From positions 1 to 10,611 of the forward strand of contig JALOPA010000016.1 in the NCBI GenBank assembly GCA_025454125.1: 10,611 nucleotides of DNA, written 5' to 3'. Shown here piece after piece: positions 1-6,331 of this stretch. Origin of the DNA: Thermodesulfobacteriota bacterium (GTDB lineage: Bacteria; Desulfobacterota; DSM-4660; Desulfatiglandales; HGW-15). A program made the position numbers and the translations under genes. The notes below the pieces were generated by a model, which did not search any database, was not told the origin of the DNA, and worked only from the letters and a program-made list of their open reading frames with translations. How positions within the stretch are numbered: position 1 is the stretch's first letter; every line of letters begins with the position of its first letter.

Positions 1-171
1 CCACCACCCGCGGGTGCGCATGAGCAGCTCTTTGCCCTTGAGATTTCTCGGGGTCACAAGGTCGATTCGCCGGAACCAGGCCTCCCACCCGATTTGTGCA
101 GGGGCTTTGAGCACCGGCGCCACCGGATCATGGTAGATGCGGCACCGTCCGAAGAGGCGCAACCGGATCAC
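1..171 (-). CDS. Unknown protein, N-terminal 57 codons only (cut by window edge)
   Basis: An open frame of exactly 57 codons runs from a GTG at 171-169 to the first base of the window with no stop. The GTG overlaps the TGA of the upstream 117-residue gene (GTGA, 4-base overlap). A strong Shine-Dalgarno GGGAGG lies about 7 bases before it, inside the end of the upstream gene. Both points support this start and translational coupling. The visible protein is basic and aromatic-rich (it begins VIRLRLFGRCRIYHDP and reaches RTRGWW at the edge). It has no signal peptide or membrane segment. I do not recognise the family, and the rest lies outside the window. It is the last visible gene of the thiM-containing transcription unit. 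Confidence 0.6.
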   Translation of the reverse strand, partial: MIRLRLFGRCRIYHDPVAPVLKAPAQIGWEAWFRRIDLVTPRNLKGKELLMRTRGWW

Positions 172-521
172 GGAAAAACCTCCCTCATGATCTTCTGGAT
201 CTTCTCGTTCTTGGGCAGGACTTCAGAGGGCACCTCGATCCCCTCCCGAGACATGATTCTTCCCAGGCAGTGAACATAAAGCATGCCTGCCTCGGCTTCT
301 CCAAGTTCCAGGCCTGCTCTTGCACTGCGCGCCCAGCACGCATCAAAAGCCGCAAGAGCCCTTTCCCTCCACCGCCTCAGCCTCTGGTCCAAAGAAGAAA
401 GGCCCAGGCCTTTGAGCAGTTCCTTCTGTGCGGCTTCCATGGCGGCGAAAACCCGCCTCATGGCCAACACCGAAGGATCCCTGCCCCACTCGTCCGTCTG
501 GGGGACCGAAGAATTCTTCAT
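168..521 (-). CDS. Unknown 117-residue protein downstream of thiM
   Basis: The ATG at 521-519 directly abuts the TAA of thiM (522-524) with no gap. An AGAGG sequence lies inside the end of thiM about 11-12 bases upstream, so it is probably translated by coupling to thiM. The TGA at 170-168 overlaps the GTG of the next gene. The product is small, soluble-looking and mainly helical in composition, with Arg/Glu/Ala-rich stretches (for example QRLRRWRERALAAFDACW near residues 46-63). The C-terminal part (GRIMSREGIEVP, then NEKIQKIMREVFP) is charged. No signal peptide, membrane segment or known catalytic motif is seen, and I do not recognise the family. Gene spacing makes it a real gene, but a thiamine role is not shown. 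Confidence 0.7.
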   Translation of the reverse strand: MKNSSVPQTDEWGRDPSVLAMRRVFAAMEAAQKELLKGLGLSSLDQRLRRWRERALAAFDACWARSARAGLELGEAEAGMLYVHCLGRIMSREGIEVPSEVLPKNEKIQKIMREVFP

Positions 522-1337
522 TTATCGAATAACCTCTATGCGCGCCCCTTCCCTCAGTTCCTCCTCGACAATGGAATCGATCGCGTCCAGAAGAGCGATC
601 TGATAGGAACCGGGCGCCTTCGCCTGAGACGCAGCTTTCTCCCCTGCCAATCCGAAATAGGCCAGGGCCGTGGCGGCAGCGCAGAGCGGATCAGGGTCCA
701 CGGCCAGAAAGGCGCCGATCACCACCGTCGCCGTACACCCGGTGCCGGTCACCCTGCCCATCATTTCATGGCCATTGTGCACCTTGAGGGTTCTCCTTCC
801 GTCCGTAATGAGATCTATCTTCCCGGTGATCGCAAGTGTTGTCTTCAAGTCCACGGCCAGAGCAATGGCCGCTTCTTCTGCTTCGTCGACAGAATGCACC
901 GAGTCCACCCCCTTGGTGCGAGCCCCTTCTTTCGCAAGGGAAAGGACCTCCGAAGCGTTTCCTCTCACCACCCGGATCGACAGGTCACGGGCCAGCCGCT
1001 TTGCCGACTCTGTGCGCAAACGGGTTGCGCCCGAACCTACCGGGTCCAGAATGATGGGGACCTTCATGACATTGGCCTTTTTCCCTGCCTTGAGCATGGC
1101 CTCGACCCACTGGGGCGTCAGGGTACCGATGTTGAGCACCAGAGCGCCTGCAAAGGAGACCATCTCCTCCACTTCCTCCGCAGCGTGCGCCATGACCGGG
1201 GACGCTCCGCATGCGAGCAGGGCATTGGCCGTGTAGTTCATAACAACGTAGTTGGTGATATTGTGGATCAGGGGCTTCTTTTCTCTGACTCTCCTGAGAT
1301 TGTCGGCCGCCTTTTGTGCAAGGACCTTGTCAAACAT
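522..1337 (-). CDS. thiM: Hydroxyethylthiazole kinase ThiM
   Basis: This kinase phosphorylates 4-methyl-5-(2-hydroxyethyl)thiazole with ATP, salvaging the thiazole half of thiamine in the cytoplasm. At 271 residues it has the usual family length. Recognisable family signatures are HNITNYVVMN (25-34), the ILDPVGSGAT loop (96-105), RGNASE (125-130) and ITGKIDLITDG (170-180). The anion-hole/catalytic segment VTGTGC (196-201) has the conserved Cys201. The start is ATG 1337-1335 with a GGAGG about 10 bases upstream. A 111-base gap with a palindromic repeat separates it from thiL upstream, and the 117-residue gene follows with no spacing. No TPP riboswitch is visible in the gap, so expression may depend on read-through from thiL or on a promoter I cannot define. 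Bacterial thiM often sits with thiD and thiE; here thiE and thiL are present but thiD is not in the window. Confidence 0.95.
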   Translation of the reverse strand: MFDKVLAQKAADNLRRVREKKPLIHNITNYVVMNYTANALLACGASPVMAHAAEEVEEMVSFAGALVLNIGTLTPQWVEAMLKAGKKANVMKVPIILDPVGSGATRLRTESAKRLARDLSIRVVRGNASEVLSLAKEGARTKGVDSVHSVDEAEEAAIALAVDLKTTLAITGKIDLITDGRRTLKVHNGHEMMGRVTGTGCTATVVIGAFLAVDPDPLCAAATALAYFGLAGEKAASQAKAPGSYQIALLDAIDSIVEEELREGARIEVIR

Positions 1338-1357
1338 TTCCTATGCTCCTCCAAGAA

Positions 1358-1440
1358 TGGGACGCAGATTTTCACAGATCTACATGGATTGATTCTTTCC
1401 TTTCTCTAATCCAAACAATCTGTGTTGATCTGTGTCCCCA
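1358..1440. repeat. Palindromic intergenic repeat with internal CACAGAT copies
   Basis: Two arms of about 33 bases (1358-1390 and 1408-1440) are imperfect inverted repeats around a 17-base pyrimidine-rich loop (1391-1407). The left arm starts TGGGACGCAGAT and ends TGGATT. The reverse complement of the right arm starts TGGGGACACAGAT and ends TGGATT. Each arm also carries a second CACAGAT about 11 bases in, giving a nested tandem/inverted structure. It fills most of the thiL-thiM gap. The sequence style (GGGACACAGATxxxCACAGAT...GGAT) resembles intergenic palindromes I remember from many environmental bacterial genomes. In RNA it would form a long hairpin that could attenuate transcription or protect mRNA between thiL and thiM. 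It lacks a clear T-tract, so a simple intrinsic terminator is not indicated. Confidence 0.75.
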
Positions 1441-1448
1441 TATTCTCC

Positions 1449-2465
1449 TCACCTGAAATGATCCCAGCCTTTTGCCGAGAGCACTCTTTCCGATCCGTCG
1501 GCGAGCACTAGGCGGACACCTTGCTCCGCCGCTGTTACCTCTCCGACTTGCGTCACCGGGCCCTCGTAGGTCAACGCGACTGAAGAGCGAATGCGCTCAA
1601 CATCTTCTGCACGACACGTGATAATGAGCTGGTAGTCGTCGCTGTCACCGAGAAAAAACTCATAAGGTTCTTTTTTCAAAATCTTTGATGCTTTCTTGAG
1701 CTCCTCGCTCACCGGGAAGTTCTCCTGAATCAACAGGGCCCCAACCCGGCTCTCCTCACAGATGTGCCCGAGGTCTCCTGCGAACCCGTCGCTCGTGTCG
1801 ATCATCGCCGTCGCACATCCTGTGAGCGCCACGGCCCTTCCTTCCCTGGCGCGATGGGAGGGGTTGTTGTAAGCCTTCACCAGTGCGTGGTCCTCTGACG
1901 CCAAGGACTCCAGCAGGAGCGCAAGCCCGGCAGCCGATTGCCCCGGATAGCCGGTCACAAGGATCGCGTCCCCGGGCCTCGCGCCTGAGCGGCGGACGGC
2001 CCTGCCCTCCTCCACCTCGCCGATGAGCGTGATGTCGATGAAGATGCCGTTTCCCGACTTGGTCAAGTTCCCGCCGATGATCGAGGCTCCGAAGGGGTTG
2101 AGTTCAAGGAGAAACCCACGGTACAGGTTTTCGATGTCTTGAACGGGGGTTTCGTTTTTCAGCCCCAGGGAGATGAGCGCGTACAGGGGCTGGCCGCCCA
2201 TGGCGCCGATGTCGCTGATGTTGAGCGTCATGGAACGCCGGCCGAGGTTCACGGGTGAAATGCGGCGGGAAAGAAAGTGGCGGCCTTCCACCACGCAGTC
2301 GCAGGTGACCAGGATTTCATGGCCGGGTCTTGCCCGGAACGAGGCGGTGTCGTCCCCTATGCCCAGGGACACGCCCGGAGCCTGCACGCCCTCGCGTTTC
2401 AAGAGCGTATCGATTCGCCGGATCAGTCCGAACTCGCCTATGTCCTTCAGAGTCTCCGCCATCAT
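1449..2465 (-). CDS. thiL: Thiamine-monophosphate kinase ThiL (divergent motifs)
   Basis: ThiL converts thiamine phosphate and ATP to thiamine diphosphate, the last step of the pathway. The 338-residue length fits the family (AIR synthase/PurM-like fold). Visible signatures are GIGDD (35-39), the CDCVVEGRHF segment (55-64, matching the usual TDxxVEGxHF), NISDIGAMGG (82-91), GGNLTKSG (131-138), MIDTSDGFAGDL (221-232) and GDSDDYQL (273-280). Two motifs depart from the usual form: GGN replaces GGD at 131-133, and GDSDDYQL replaces the common GGEDYEL. The start is an ATGATG pair. The first ATG (2465-2463) overlaps the thiE TGA by four bases (ATGA), which implies coupling, and GGAAAG lies about 9 bases upstream. 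An AIR-synthase-related protein of other function is possible, but context with thiE and thiM favours ThiL. Confidence 0.88.
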   Translation of the reverse strand: MMAETLKDIGEFGLIRRIDTLLKREGVQAPGVSLGIGDDTASFRARPGHEILVTCDCVVEGRHFLSRRISPVNLGRRSMTLNISDIGAMGGQPLYALISLGLKNETPVQDIENLYRGFLLELNPFGASIIGGNLTKSGNGIFIDITLIGEVEEGRAVRRSGARPGDAILVTGYPGQSAAGLALLLESLASEDHALVKAYNNPSHRAREGRAVALTGCATAMIDTSDGFAGDLGHICEESRVGALLIQENFPVSEELKKASKILKKEPYEFFLGDSDDYQLIITCRAEDVERIRSSVALTYEGPVTQVGEVTAAEQGVRLVLADGSERVLSAKGWDHFR

Positions 2466-3094
2466 CCCTTGCCGCTTTCCATCGCTTTTTGAAGCGCTCG
2501 GGTGGCTCCCTCAGGATCGATCTGACAGCATATTGCGGAAATCACCGCAATCCCGTACACCCCGGCCCTCATGACTTCGCCGACGTTTTCCGCCGTGATG
2601 CCGCCGATGGCAATGATCGGCAGGGGAATCGTTTCCACCACCTGTTTCAGAATGGCAGCGCCGCTCACGGGTCCTGCGTCGTCCTTGGAACCCGTCACAT
2701 ACACGGGGCCGAAACCGATGTAGTCCGCGCCCTCGGCCAGACAACTCCGCGCCTCTTCCAGGGTTGCGGCCGATCCCCCGATGAGTTTGTCCGTCCCGAG
2801 CAGGCTCCGCGCCAGGGGAATGGGAAAATCGTTTTGTCCCAGGTGAACCCCGTCCGCCTCGGAAGCGACGGCCACGTCGACCCTGTCGTTCACAATGAAA
2901 GGCACCCCGGCTTGCCGACACACCGCACCCATGCCCTTCGCCACTTCGATCATGCGGCGGGTCGAACCGGTTTTTTCCCTGAGTTGAATCGTGTCCGCGC
3001 CGCCGGCAATCCCCAAGCGGGTCAGCTCCTCATGGGAGAAACGGGATTGGAGCACCACGTCCGTGAGAAGATGAAGCCTTCCGATTTTTCTCAT
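2462..3094 (-). CDS. thiE: Thiamine-phosphate synthase ThiE
   Basis: ThiE joins HMP pyrophosphate to thiazole phosphate, giving thiamine phosphate and PPi. The 210-residue protein is a TIM barrel of normal family length. Signatures in order are QLREK (37-41), IVNDRVDVAVASEADGVHLG (67-86) containing the Asn-Asp pair and leading to GQND (86-89), GFGPVYVTGSK (127-137), AIGGI (162-166) and VISAI (184-188). The phosphate-loop segment usually reads GPvFpTxTK, so VYVTGSK is slightly unusual. The frame is open much further upstream (to 3637), but that stretch lies inside the MFS gene. ATG 3094-3092 is chosen because the family N-terminus begins here and GGAGGG lies 5 bases upstream. The ATG overlaps the MFS stop by one base (TGATG), and the stop overlaps the thiL start, so three genes are translationally linked. 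Confidence 0.94.
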   Translation of the reverse strand: MRKIGRLHLLTDVVLQSRFSHEELTRLGIAGGADTIQLREKTGSTRRMIEVAKGMGAVCRQAGVPFIVNDRVDVAVASEADGVHLGQNDFPIPLARSLLGTDKLIGGSAATLEEARSCLAEGADYIGFGPVYVTGSKDDAGPVSGAAILKQVVETIPLPIIAIGGITAENVGEVMRAGVYGIAVISAICCQIDPEGATRALQKAMESGKG

Positions 3095-4311
3095 CACGAC
3101 CCTCCGCAAGCTCTGGCCTTGGGGGGTGTGGCGAAACAGATCAGAATCGCCGAGAGAAGATAAAAGCCTCCCAGGTAAAGGAACACCCATGCAAAGCGGC
3201 CTCCTGAAAGGTCCAGAACATAGCCGCTGAGCCAGGGTCCCAGTGCGCCTGCCACAAAGCCATAGGCGGTGAAAATGAGCCCAAAGATCTTCCCGAAATG
3301 GTCCAGGCCGAAGCAGTCTACCACGAGAGGGGCGGAAACCGCAAAGAGAGTGCCAAAGGCAAAACCCACGACAGAGGCAAGAACCGCCCACAGAACGAGG
3401 CCTTCGAGATGGGGCATCAGCCAGTAAGCGCAGGCCCCGCAAAGAAAAGACGCCCCCATCACCCGGTTGCGCCCGGTACGGTCCGAGAGGTAACCGCTCA
3501 AAAGACGGCTCGCCCCGTTGGTCAGGTTGAAGGCCGTGAGAATGACCACCGCCTCGGACAGTGTGAGCCCCTTGAACAGGCCATAAGATGTTGAAAGGGT
3601 GACCATGGCGATCCCTCCTGCTCCGGCCATGGCCCACGAGCCCCAGATCAGCCAGAAGGTTCGCGTCCGAAGGCTCTGGCGTGCGCTGAAAGAGTTCTGG
3701 GACGCAAGGGCTTGGCGCAGGACAGAGAGTTTATCGCTTTTCTCCGATTCAGGAAAGCGGACAAAGCAAGAAGCGGCAAGGCCAAACCCCGACGCGAGAA
3801 GACCGAGAAGCAACGTCATCCCCTCATAGGACATGGAGGCGAGCATGCGGCTGAACACAGGGGACATGACGGCTGCTGAAAAGCCGAAGGCCAGGTTTAC
3901 CAAACCGGAGACCAGGCCTTTTCTTGCCGGAAACCACCGCTGCACCACGGTCAGAGTCGGAATGTAGATCAAGGACGAGGAGATTCCCATGAGAAACGCC
4001 CAGAGGTAGACCCAAGCCATGCCTCCCGCATGTCCGACCATGATCGTGCTTGCGCCGCAAAGCACTGCCCCCAGCGCCGCGAGGATCGAAGGGCCGACCT
4101 TCTCCTGCCAGCGACCCGTGATGAACATGAAGACGCCGACCGCGGCAAGAACAAAGAAGAGAGTCTGTCCTGTAGCGGCGCGGCTGACCCCGAAGGCCTG
4201 CTGCCATTGGGAGGCCATCACCCCAGGGAAAGCGAAGATGAAAGCGCCCGGCCAGAAGATCGCGATGCAGCATGCCAGGACAACGCGCCTCCCGCCGTGT
4301 CGATCCTTCAT
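3094..4311 (-). CDS. MFS transporter, oxalate/formate antiporter (OFA)-like
   Basis: This is a 405-residue polytopic inner-membrane protein with about 12 hydrophobic segments in two halves, separated by a charged central loop near residues 185-212. After TM2 there is a motif-A-like GRWQEKVGPS (66-75), typical of the OFA family form GrlxDrfGp. The segment QRWFPARKGLVSGL (124-137) is another OFA hallmark. In the second half GYLSDRTGRNRVMG is the repeat of motif A. The start ATG 4311-4309 has AGGAG 6 bases upstream. Its TGA overlaps the thiE start, so it is probably co-translated with thiamine genes. OFA-type proteins carry small monocarboxylates or dicarboxylates, and many have unknown substrates. 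The substrate cannot be read from sequence. The context allows a thiamine precursor, or a product of the neighbouring epimerase-like enzyme, as candidates. Confidence 0.9.
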   Translation of the reverse strand: MKDRHGGRRVVLACCIAIFWPGAFIFAFPGVMASQWQQAFGVSRAATGQTLFFVLAAVGVFMFITGRWQEKVGPSILAALGAVLCGASTIMVGHAGGMAWVYLWAFLMGISSSLIYIPTLTVVQRWFPARKGLVSGLVNLAFGFSAAVMSPVFSRMLASMSYEGMTLLLGLLASGFGLAASCFVRFPESEKSDKLSVLRQALASQNSFSARQSLRTRTFWLIWGSWAMAGAGGIAMVTLSTSYGLFKGLTLSEAVVILTAFNLTNGASRLLSGYLSDRTGRNRVMGASFLCGACAYWLMPHLEGLVLWAVLASVVGFAFGTLFAVSAPLVVDCFGLDHFGKIFGLIFTAYGFVAGALGPWLSGYVLDLSGGRFAWVFLYLGGFYLLSAILICFATPPKARACGGS

Positions 4312-4341
4312 AGGGTCTCCTGGGGGTTTAGGTTCGGGGCA

Positions 4342-5187
4342 TCATGAATCGAACATTTCAGGCGACAGGGTTCCCTCGGCGATTCTCGTCACCGGGCCTG
4401 TCATCTGGATGGAAAAGTCTTCCGAAACGAGGATGTCGAGTTCGCCTCCCGGCATGCGGACCGTGATCCGACCGCCGCAAAGCCCCAGCCGGTAGGCCAC
4501 GGCCGCTGCCGCGCTGCTGCTGCTTCCGGAGGCCAGCGTGTACCCTGCCCCTCGCTCCCAGATCTCAATCTGAATGTGGGAACGATCGAGCACTTTCATG
4601 AACTGGACATTGGTGCGGTTGGGAAACCGGGAATCGTTCTCGATCAGGGGACCCCATCGTCTCGCCTCTTCCTCTGAGACATGCTCTCTGAGCACGACAC
4701 AGTGCGGGTTGCCCACGGTTGCCGCACAAAACCGCAGCGTTTCGCCGGCTACCGGGATGCTCTCGTTCAGCACCTCGCGGGCTTCTCCCTTCACGGGGAT
4801 CCGCGTGCTGTCAAAGCTGGCCCGGCCCATCTGCACCGTAACGCTGCGGCCCCCGTCCTTCACAACCGACTCCACTCTTCCTCCGAGGGTCATGATCGTG
4901 AAAGGTCTTTCTTTCACAAGGCCTTGATCCCAAAGGTAACGGGAAAAAATGCGAAGGCCGTTGCCGCTCTTTTCCGCCTCACTGCCGTCAGGGTTGAAAA
5001 TGCGAAGCCCGAAATCGCCCTCCCGGCTTTCCAGCGGACCCAGGAGAATGCCGTCGGAGCCCACGCCGTAGTTGCGGTGGCATATGCGCTGAATGCGGAA
5101 CAGGTCCAAGGTTCCTTCCAGTTCCCGTGGGTGGATCACCAGGTAATCGTTGCCCAAGGCGTGATATTTGTGGAAACGGGTCAGCAT
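4342..5187 (-). CDS. dapF: Diaminopimelate epimerase homologue lacking both catalytic cysteines
   Basis: The 281-residue protein aligns over its whole length with DapF, which interconverts LL- and meso-diaminopimelate for lysine and peptidoglycan synthesis using two cysteines as acid/base. DapF signatures are clear: KYHALGND (7-14), NYGVGSDGIL (39-48), FNPDGSEAEKSGNG (64-77), VGNPHCVV (158-165), RFPNRTNVQF (187-196) and ERGAGYTLASGS (211-222). In canonical DapF the third of these contains CGNG and the last contains ACGSG. Here both catalytic positions are serine (Ser74, codon 4968-4966, AGC; Ser220, codon 4530-4528, TCC). Substrate-contact residues (Asn13, Asn65, Asn160, Asn193, Glu211, Arg212) appear kept. 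This suggests an amino-acid substrate but altered chemistry or a distinct subfamily. ATG 5187 fits the family N-terminus; no clear Shine-Dalgarno is seen, and only 9 bases separate it from the upstream stop, so coupling is likely. The symbol reflects homology, not proven function. Confidence 0.82.
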   Translation of the reverse strand: MLTRFHKYHALGNDYLVIHPRELEGTLDLFRIQRICHRNYGVGSDGILLGPLESREGDFGLRIFNPDGSEAEKSGNGLRIFSRYLWDQGLVKERPFTIMTLGGRVESVVKDGGRSVTVQMGRASFDSTRIPVKGEAREVLNESIPVAGETLRFCAATVGNPHCVVLREHVSEEEARRWGPLIENDSRFPNRTNVQFMKVLDRSHIQIEIWERGAGYTLASGSSSSAAAAVAYRLGLCGGRITVRMPGGELDILVSEDFSIQMTGPVTRIAEGTLSPEMFDS

Positions 5188-5196
5188 AGGATGGGG

Positions 5197-5595
5197 TTAC
5201 GGCTTGAACTCCACAAAGGGGCTGCCTTTCATTCCATCGATGTGTGGCTCTTTGTCGTTCCACTCATAGATCCGGCATTCGTCCGACAGGGATGAAGGAA
5301 GGGTGCAGCCGATGAAGGGCATGACCGGATCCCCGGCGTAGGAACTGTAGCTCAGCATGAGCGCTTCTTTCTTGGGAAAGGCCTTGAGTTCGTAGAACTG
5401 GCTCAAAAAGATCTTACACTCCCCCTGGAAAAAATCTCGCACCCTCTGGTACGCCAGAAGCCTTTCTCTGAACAGGTGGAGCGCCGTCTCGGCATCGGCG
5501 GCCTCCACGATCAGGCTGAATTCCCCGTGCCTTCTGTCCTCTATCGCCTTCTGTTCTTGGTTGGTGGTGTGAAGGAAATTCCCGATGTAGATCAT
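5197..5595 (-). CDS. Conserved-looking 132-residue protein of unknown function
   Basis: ATG 5595-5593 starts a 132-residue soluble protein beginning MIYIGNFLHTTNQEQ. The frame is open upstream to 5793, but that part overlaps the acetyltransferase gene in another frame and has no supporting features. The ATG is preceded by a purine-rich GGGCGGAAG. Visible blocks are RRHGEFSLIVEAADAETAL (21-39), LFRERLLAYQ (41-50), DFFQGECKIFLSQFYEL (54-70), MLSYSSYAGDPVMPFIGCTL (80-99) and CRIYEWNDKEPHIDG (107-121). It has three cysteines (60, 97, 107) but no CxxC metal motif, no signal peptide and no membrane segment. I have a weak memory of similar proteins in Desulfobacterota, without a function. It lies 9 bases before the epimerase homologue, which suggests a linked role that the sequence does not define. 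Confidence 0.78.
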   Translation of the reverse strand: MIYIGNFLHTTNQEQKAIEDRRHGEFSLIVEAADAETALHLFRERLLAYQRVRDFFQGECKIFLSQFYELKAFPKKEALMLSYSSYAGDPVMPFIGCTLPSSLSDECRIYEWNDKEPHIDGMKGSPFVEFKP

Positions 5596-5665
5596 CTTCC
5601 GCCCTTTCGTGCACCGCAAGGCCTGTTTCGGCGGGCCGGTCGAGTCCGCGGCCAGCCTCTCCTTG

Positions 5666-6109
5666 TCAGCCGATCTTTTTGTAGAGATTGATGAAGTTGC
5701 TCCGTTCAAAACCCAGGGTCTTGAAAAAGGAGAGGATGTCGGTCGCATCCCATCGAACGGAAGTAAAAATCTCCGTGATCCCCTTTTCAGCATAGACCTT
5801 CAACGTCTCCTCGGCGAGCCTTTTGCCGATGCCCTGCCCCATCATCTTGGGGTTGACCCCAAACCTCGCGATCCACGCGCACCGGTCCGCACCAAAGTTG
5901 CCATAGGTGACGTAACTGATCATGAACCCCACCACCTTGCCTTTGATCTCGGCCACGTAGCTTGCATCCTCTTTCCGCTTCACTTCACCGGGGACGATTC
6001 GCTTGAAGTCCAGCACCGTCGCCTTTTTCTCAATCGCTGCATCTATCTTCTCTATGGCTTCCGCATCGCTTGCTTTCATTCGCCTGATGACAATCTTCTC
6101 TCCTGCCAC
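5666..6109 (-). CDS. GNAT-family N-acetyltransferase
   Basis: This 147-residue protein has the GNAT layout of acetyl-CoA-dependent transferases. An N-terminal strand IVIRRMKASDAEAI (6-19) leads in. The central strand DASYVAEIKGKVVGFMISYV follows, then motif A, ARFGVNPKMMGQGIGKRL, which contains the Q/R-x-x-G-x-G/A acetyl-CoA pyrophosphate loop as GQGIGK. The C-terminal segment RWDATDILSFFKTLGFE matches the usual motif B form with N..A..fYeklGF. The start is GTG 6109-6107, preceded by AGGAAAGGGG; no ATG occurs nearby in frame. It lies 24 bases after the DUF2080-like gene and 70 bases before the 132-residue gene. The substrate is not deducible: GNATs modify protein N-termini, amino acids, polyamines or antibiotics. 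Proximity to a DapF-like enzyme permits, but does not show, an amino-acid-like substrate. Confidence 0.88.
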   Translation of the reverse strand: MAGEKIVIRRMKASDAEAIEKIDAAIEKKATVLDFKRIVPGEVKRKEDASYVAEIKGKVVGFMISYVTYGNFGADRCAWIARFGVNPKMMGQGIGKRLAEETLKVYAEKGITEIFTSVRWDATDILSFFKTLGFERSNFINLYKKIG

Positions 6110-6133
6110 CGCACACCCCTTTCCTTTCGAAAA

Positions 6134-6331
6134 TCAGTCGATCCGGATAATCTTGACGTGATGGCCTACCCAGTCGGGAGGGAGATAAATTCTCCCGCTG
6201 TTTCCGCTGAGGCTGACCTTCTTTTCAAGCATCTCTTCACCGTAGGCCTCGAATTTGACCTTCCCTCTTGTTGTCTCCAAAATGATTCTTCTGTCCTTGG
6301 CTTCGACTCCGATTCTGTCCACTGAGACCAT
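6134..6331 (-). CDS. Small DUF2080-like (transposon-associated family) protein
   Basis: A 65-residue protein whose C-terminal half, KKVSLSGNSGRIYLPPDWVG (37-56) followed by HHVKIIRID, closely resembles DUF2080, a small family often annotated as transposon-encoded and best known from archaea. The SGNSG...YLP..W pattern also recalls AbrB/SpoVT-type swapped-hairpin DNA-binding domains (S.GN.grI.iP). The N-terminal half (RRIILETTRGKVKFEAYGEE) is strand-like. A purine run, AGAAGGGGG, abuts ATG 6331-6329 with no spacing, whereas it sits about 9 bases before GTG 6322-6320 (codon 4). The GTG is therefore the more likely true start, giving 62 residues. No transposase is visible nearby. It is the first gene of the minus-strand operon, so a regulator or antitoxin-like DNA-binding role is conceivable but unproven. 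Confidence 0.7.
   Translation of the reverse strand: MVSVDRIGVEAKDRRIILETTRGKVKFEAYGEEMLEKKVSLSGNSGRIYLPPDWVGHHVKIIRID

Noticed and set aside
270..1409. 379-codon open frame on the plus strand opposite thiM and the 117-residue gene
   Set aside because: It is antisense to well-supported genes and its composition (His/Arg/Cys-rich, no motifs) is that of a shadow frame.
1338..1448. TPP riboswitch upstream of thiM
   Set aside because: The conserved CTGAGA and ACCTGATCTGGATAATGCC-type segments of the THI element are absent here, and I see none before the transporter or the DUF2080-like gene. The gap is filled by the palindromic repeat.
3095..3637. N-terminal extension of thiE to a 391-codon frame
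   Set aside because: The extra region lies inside the transporter gene in another frame, while the ThiE family N-terminus and a GGAGGG site support the ATG at 3094.
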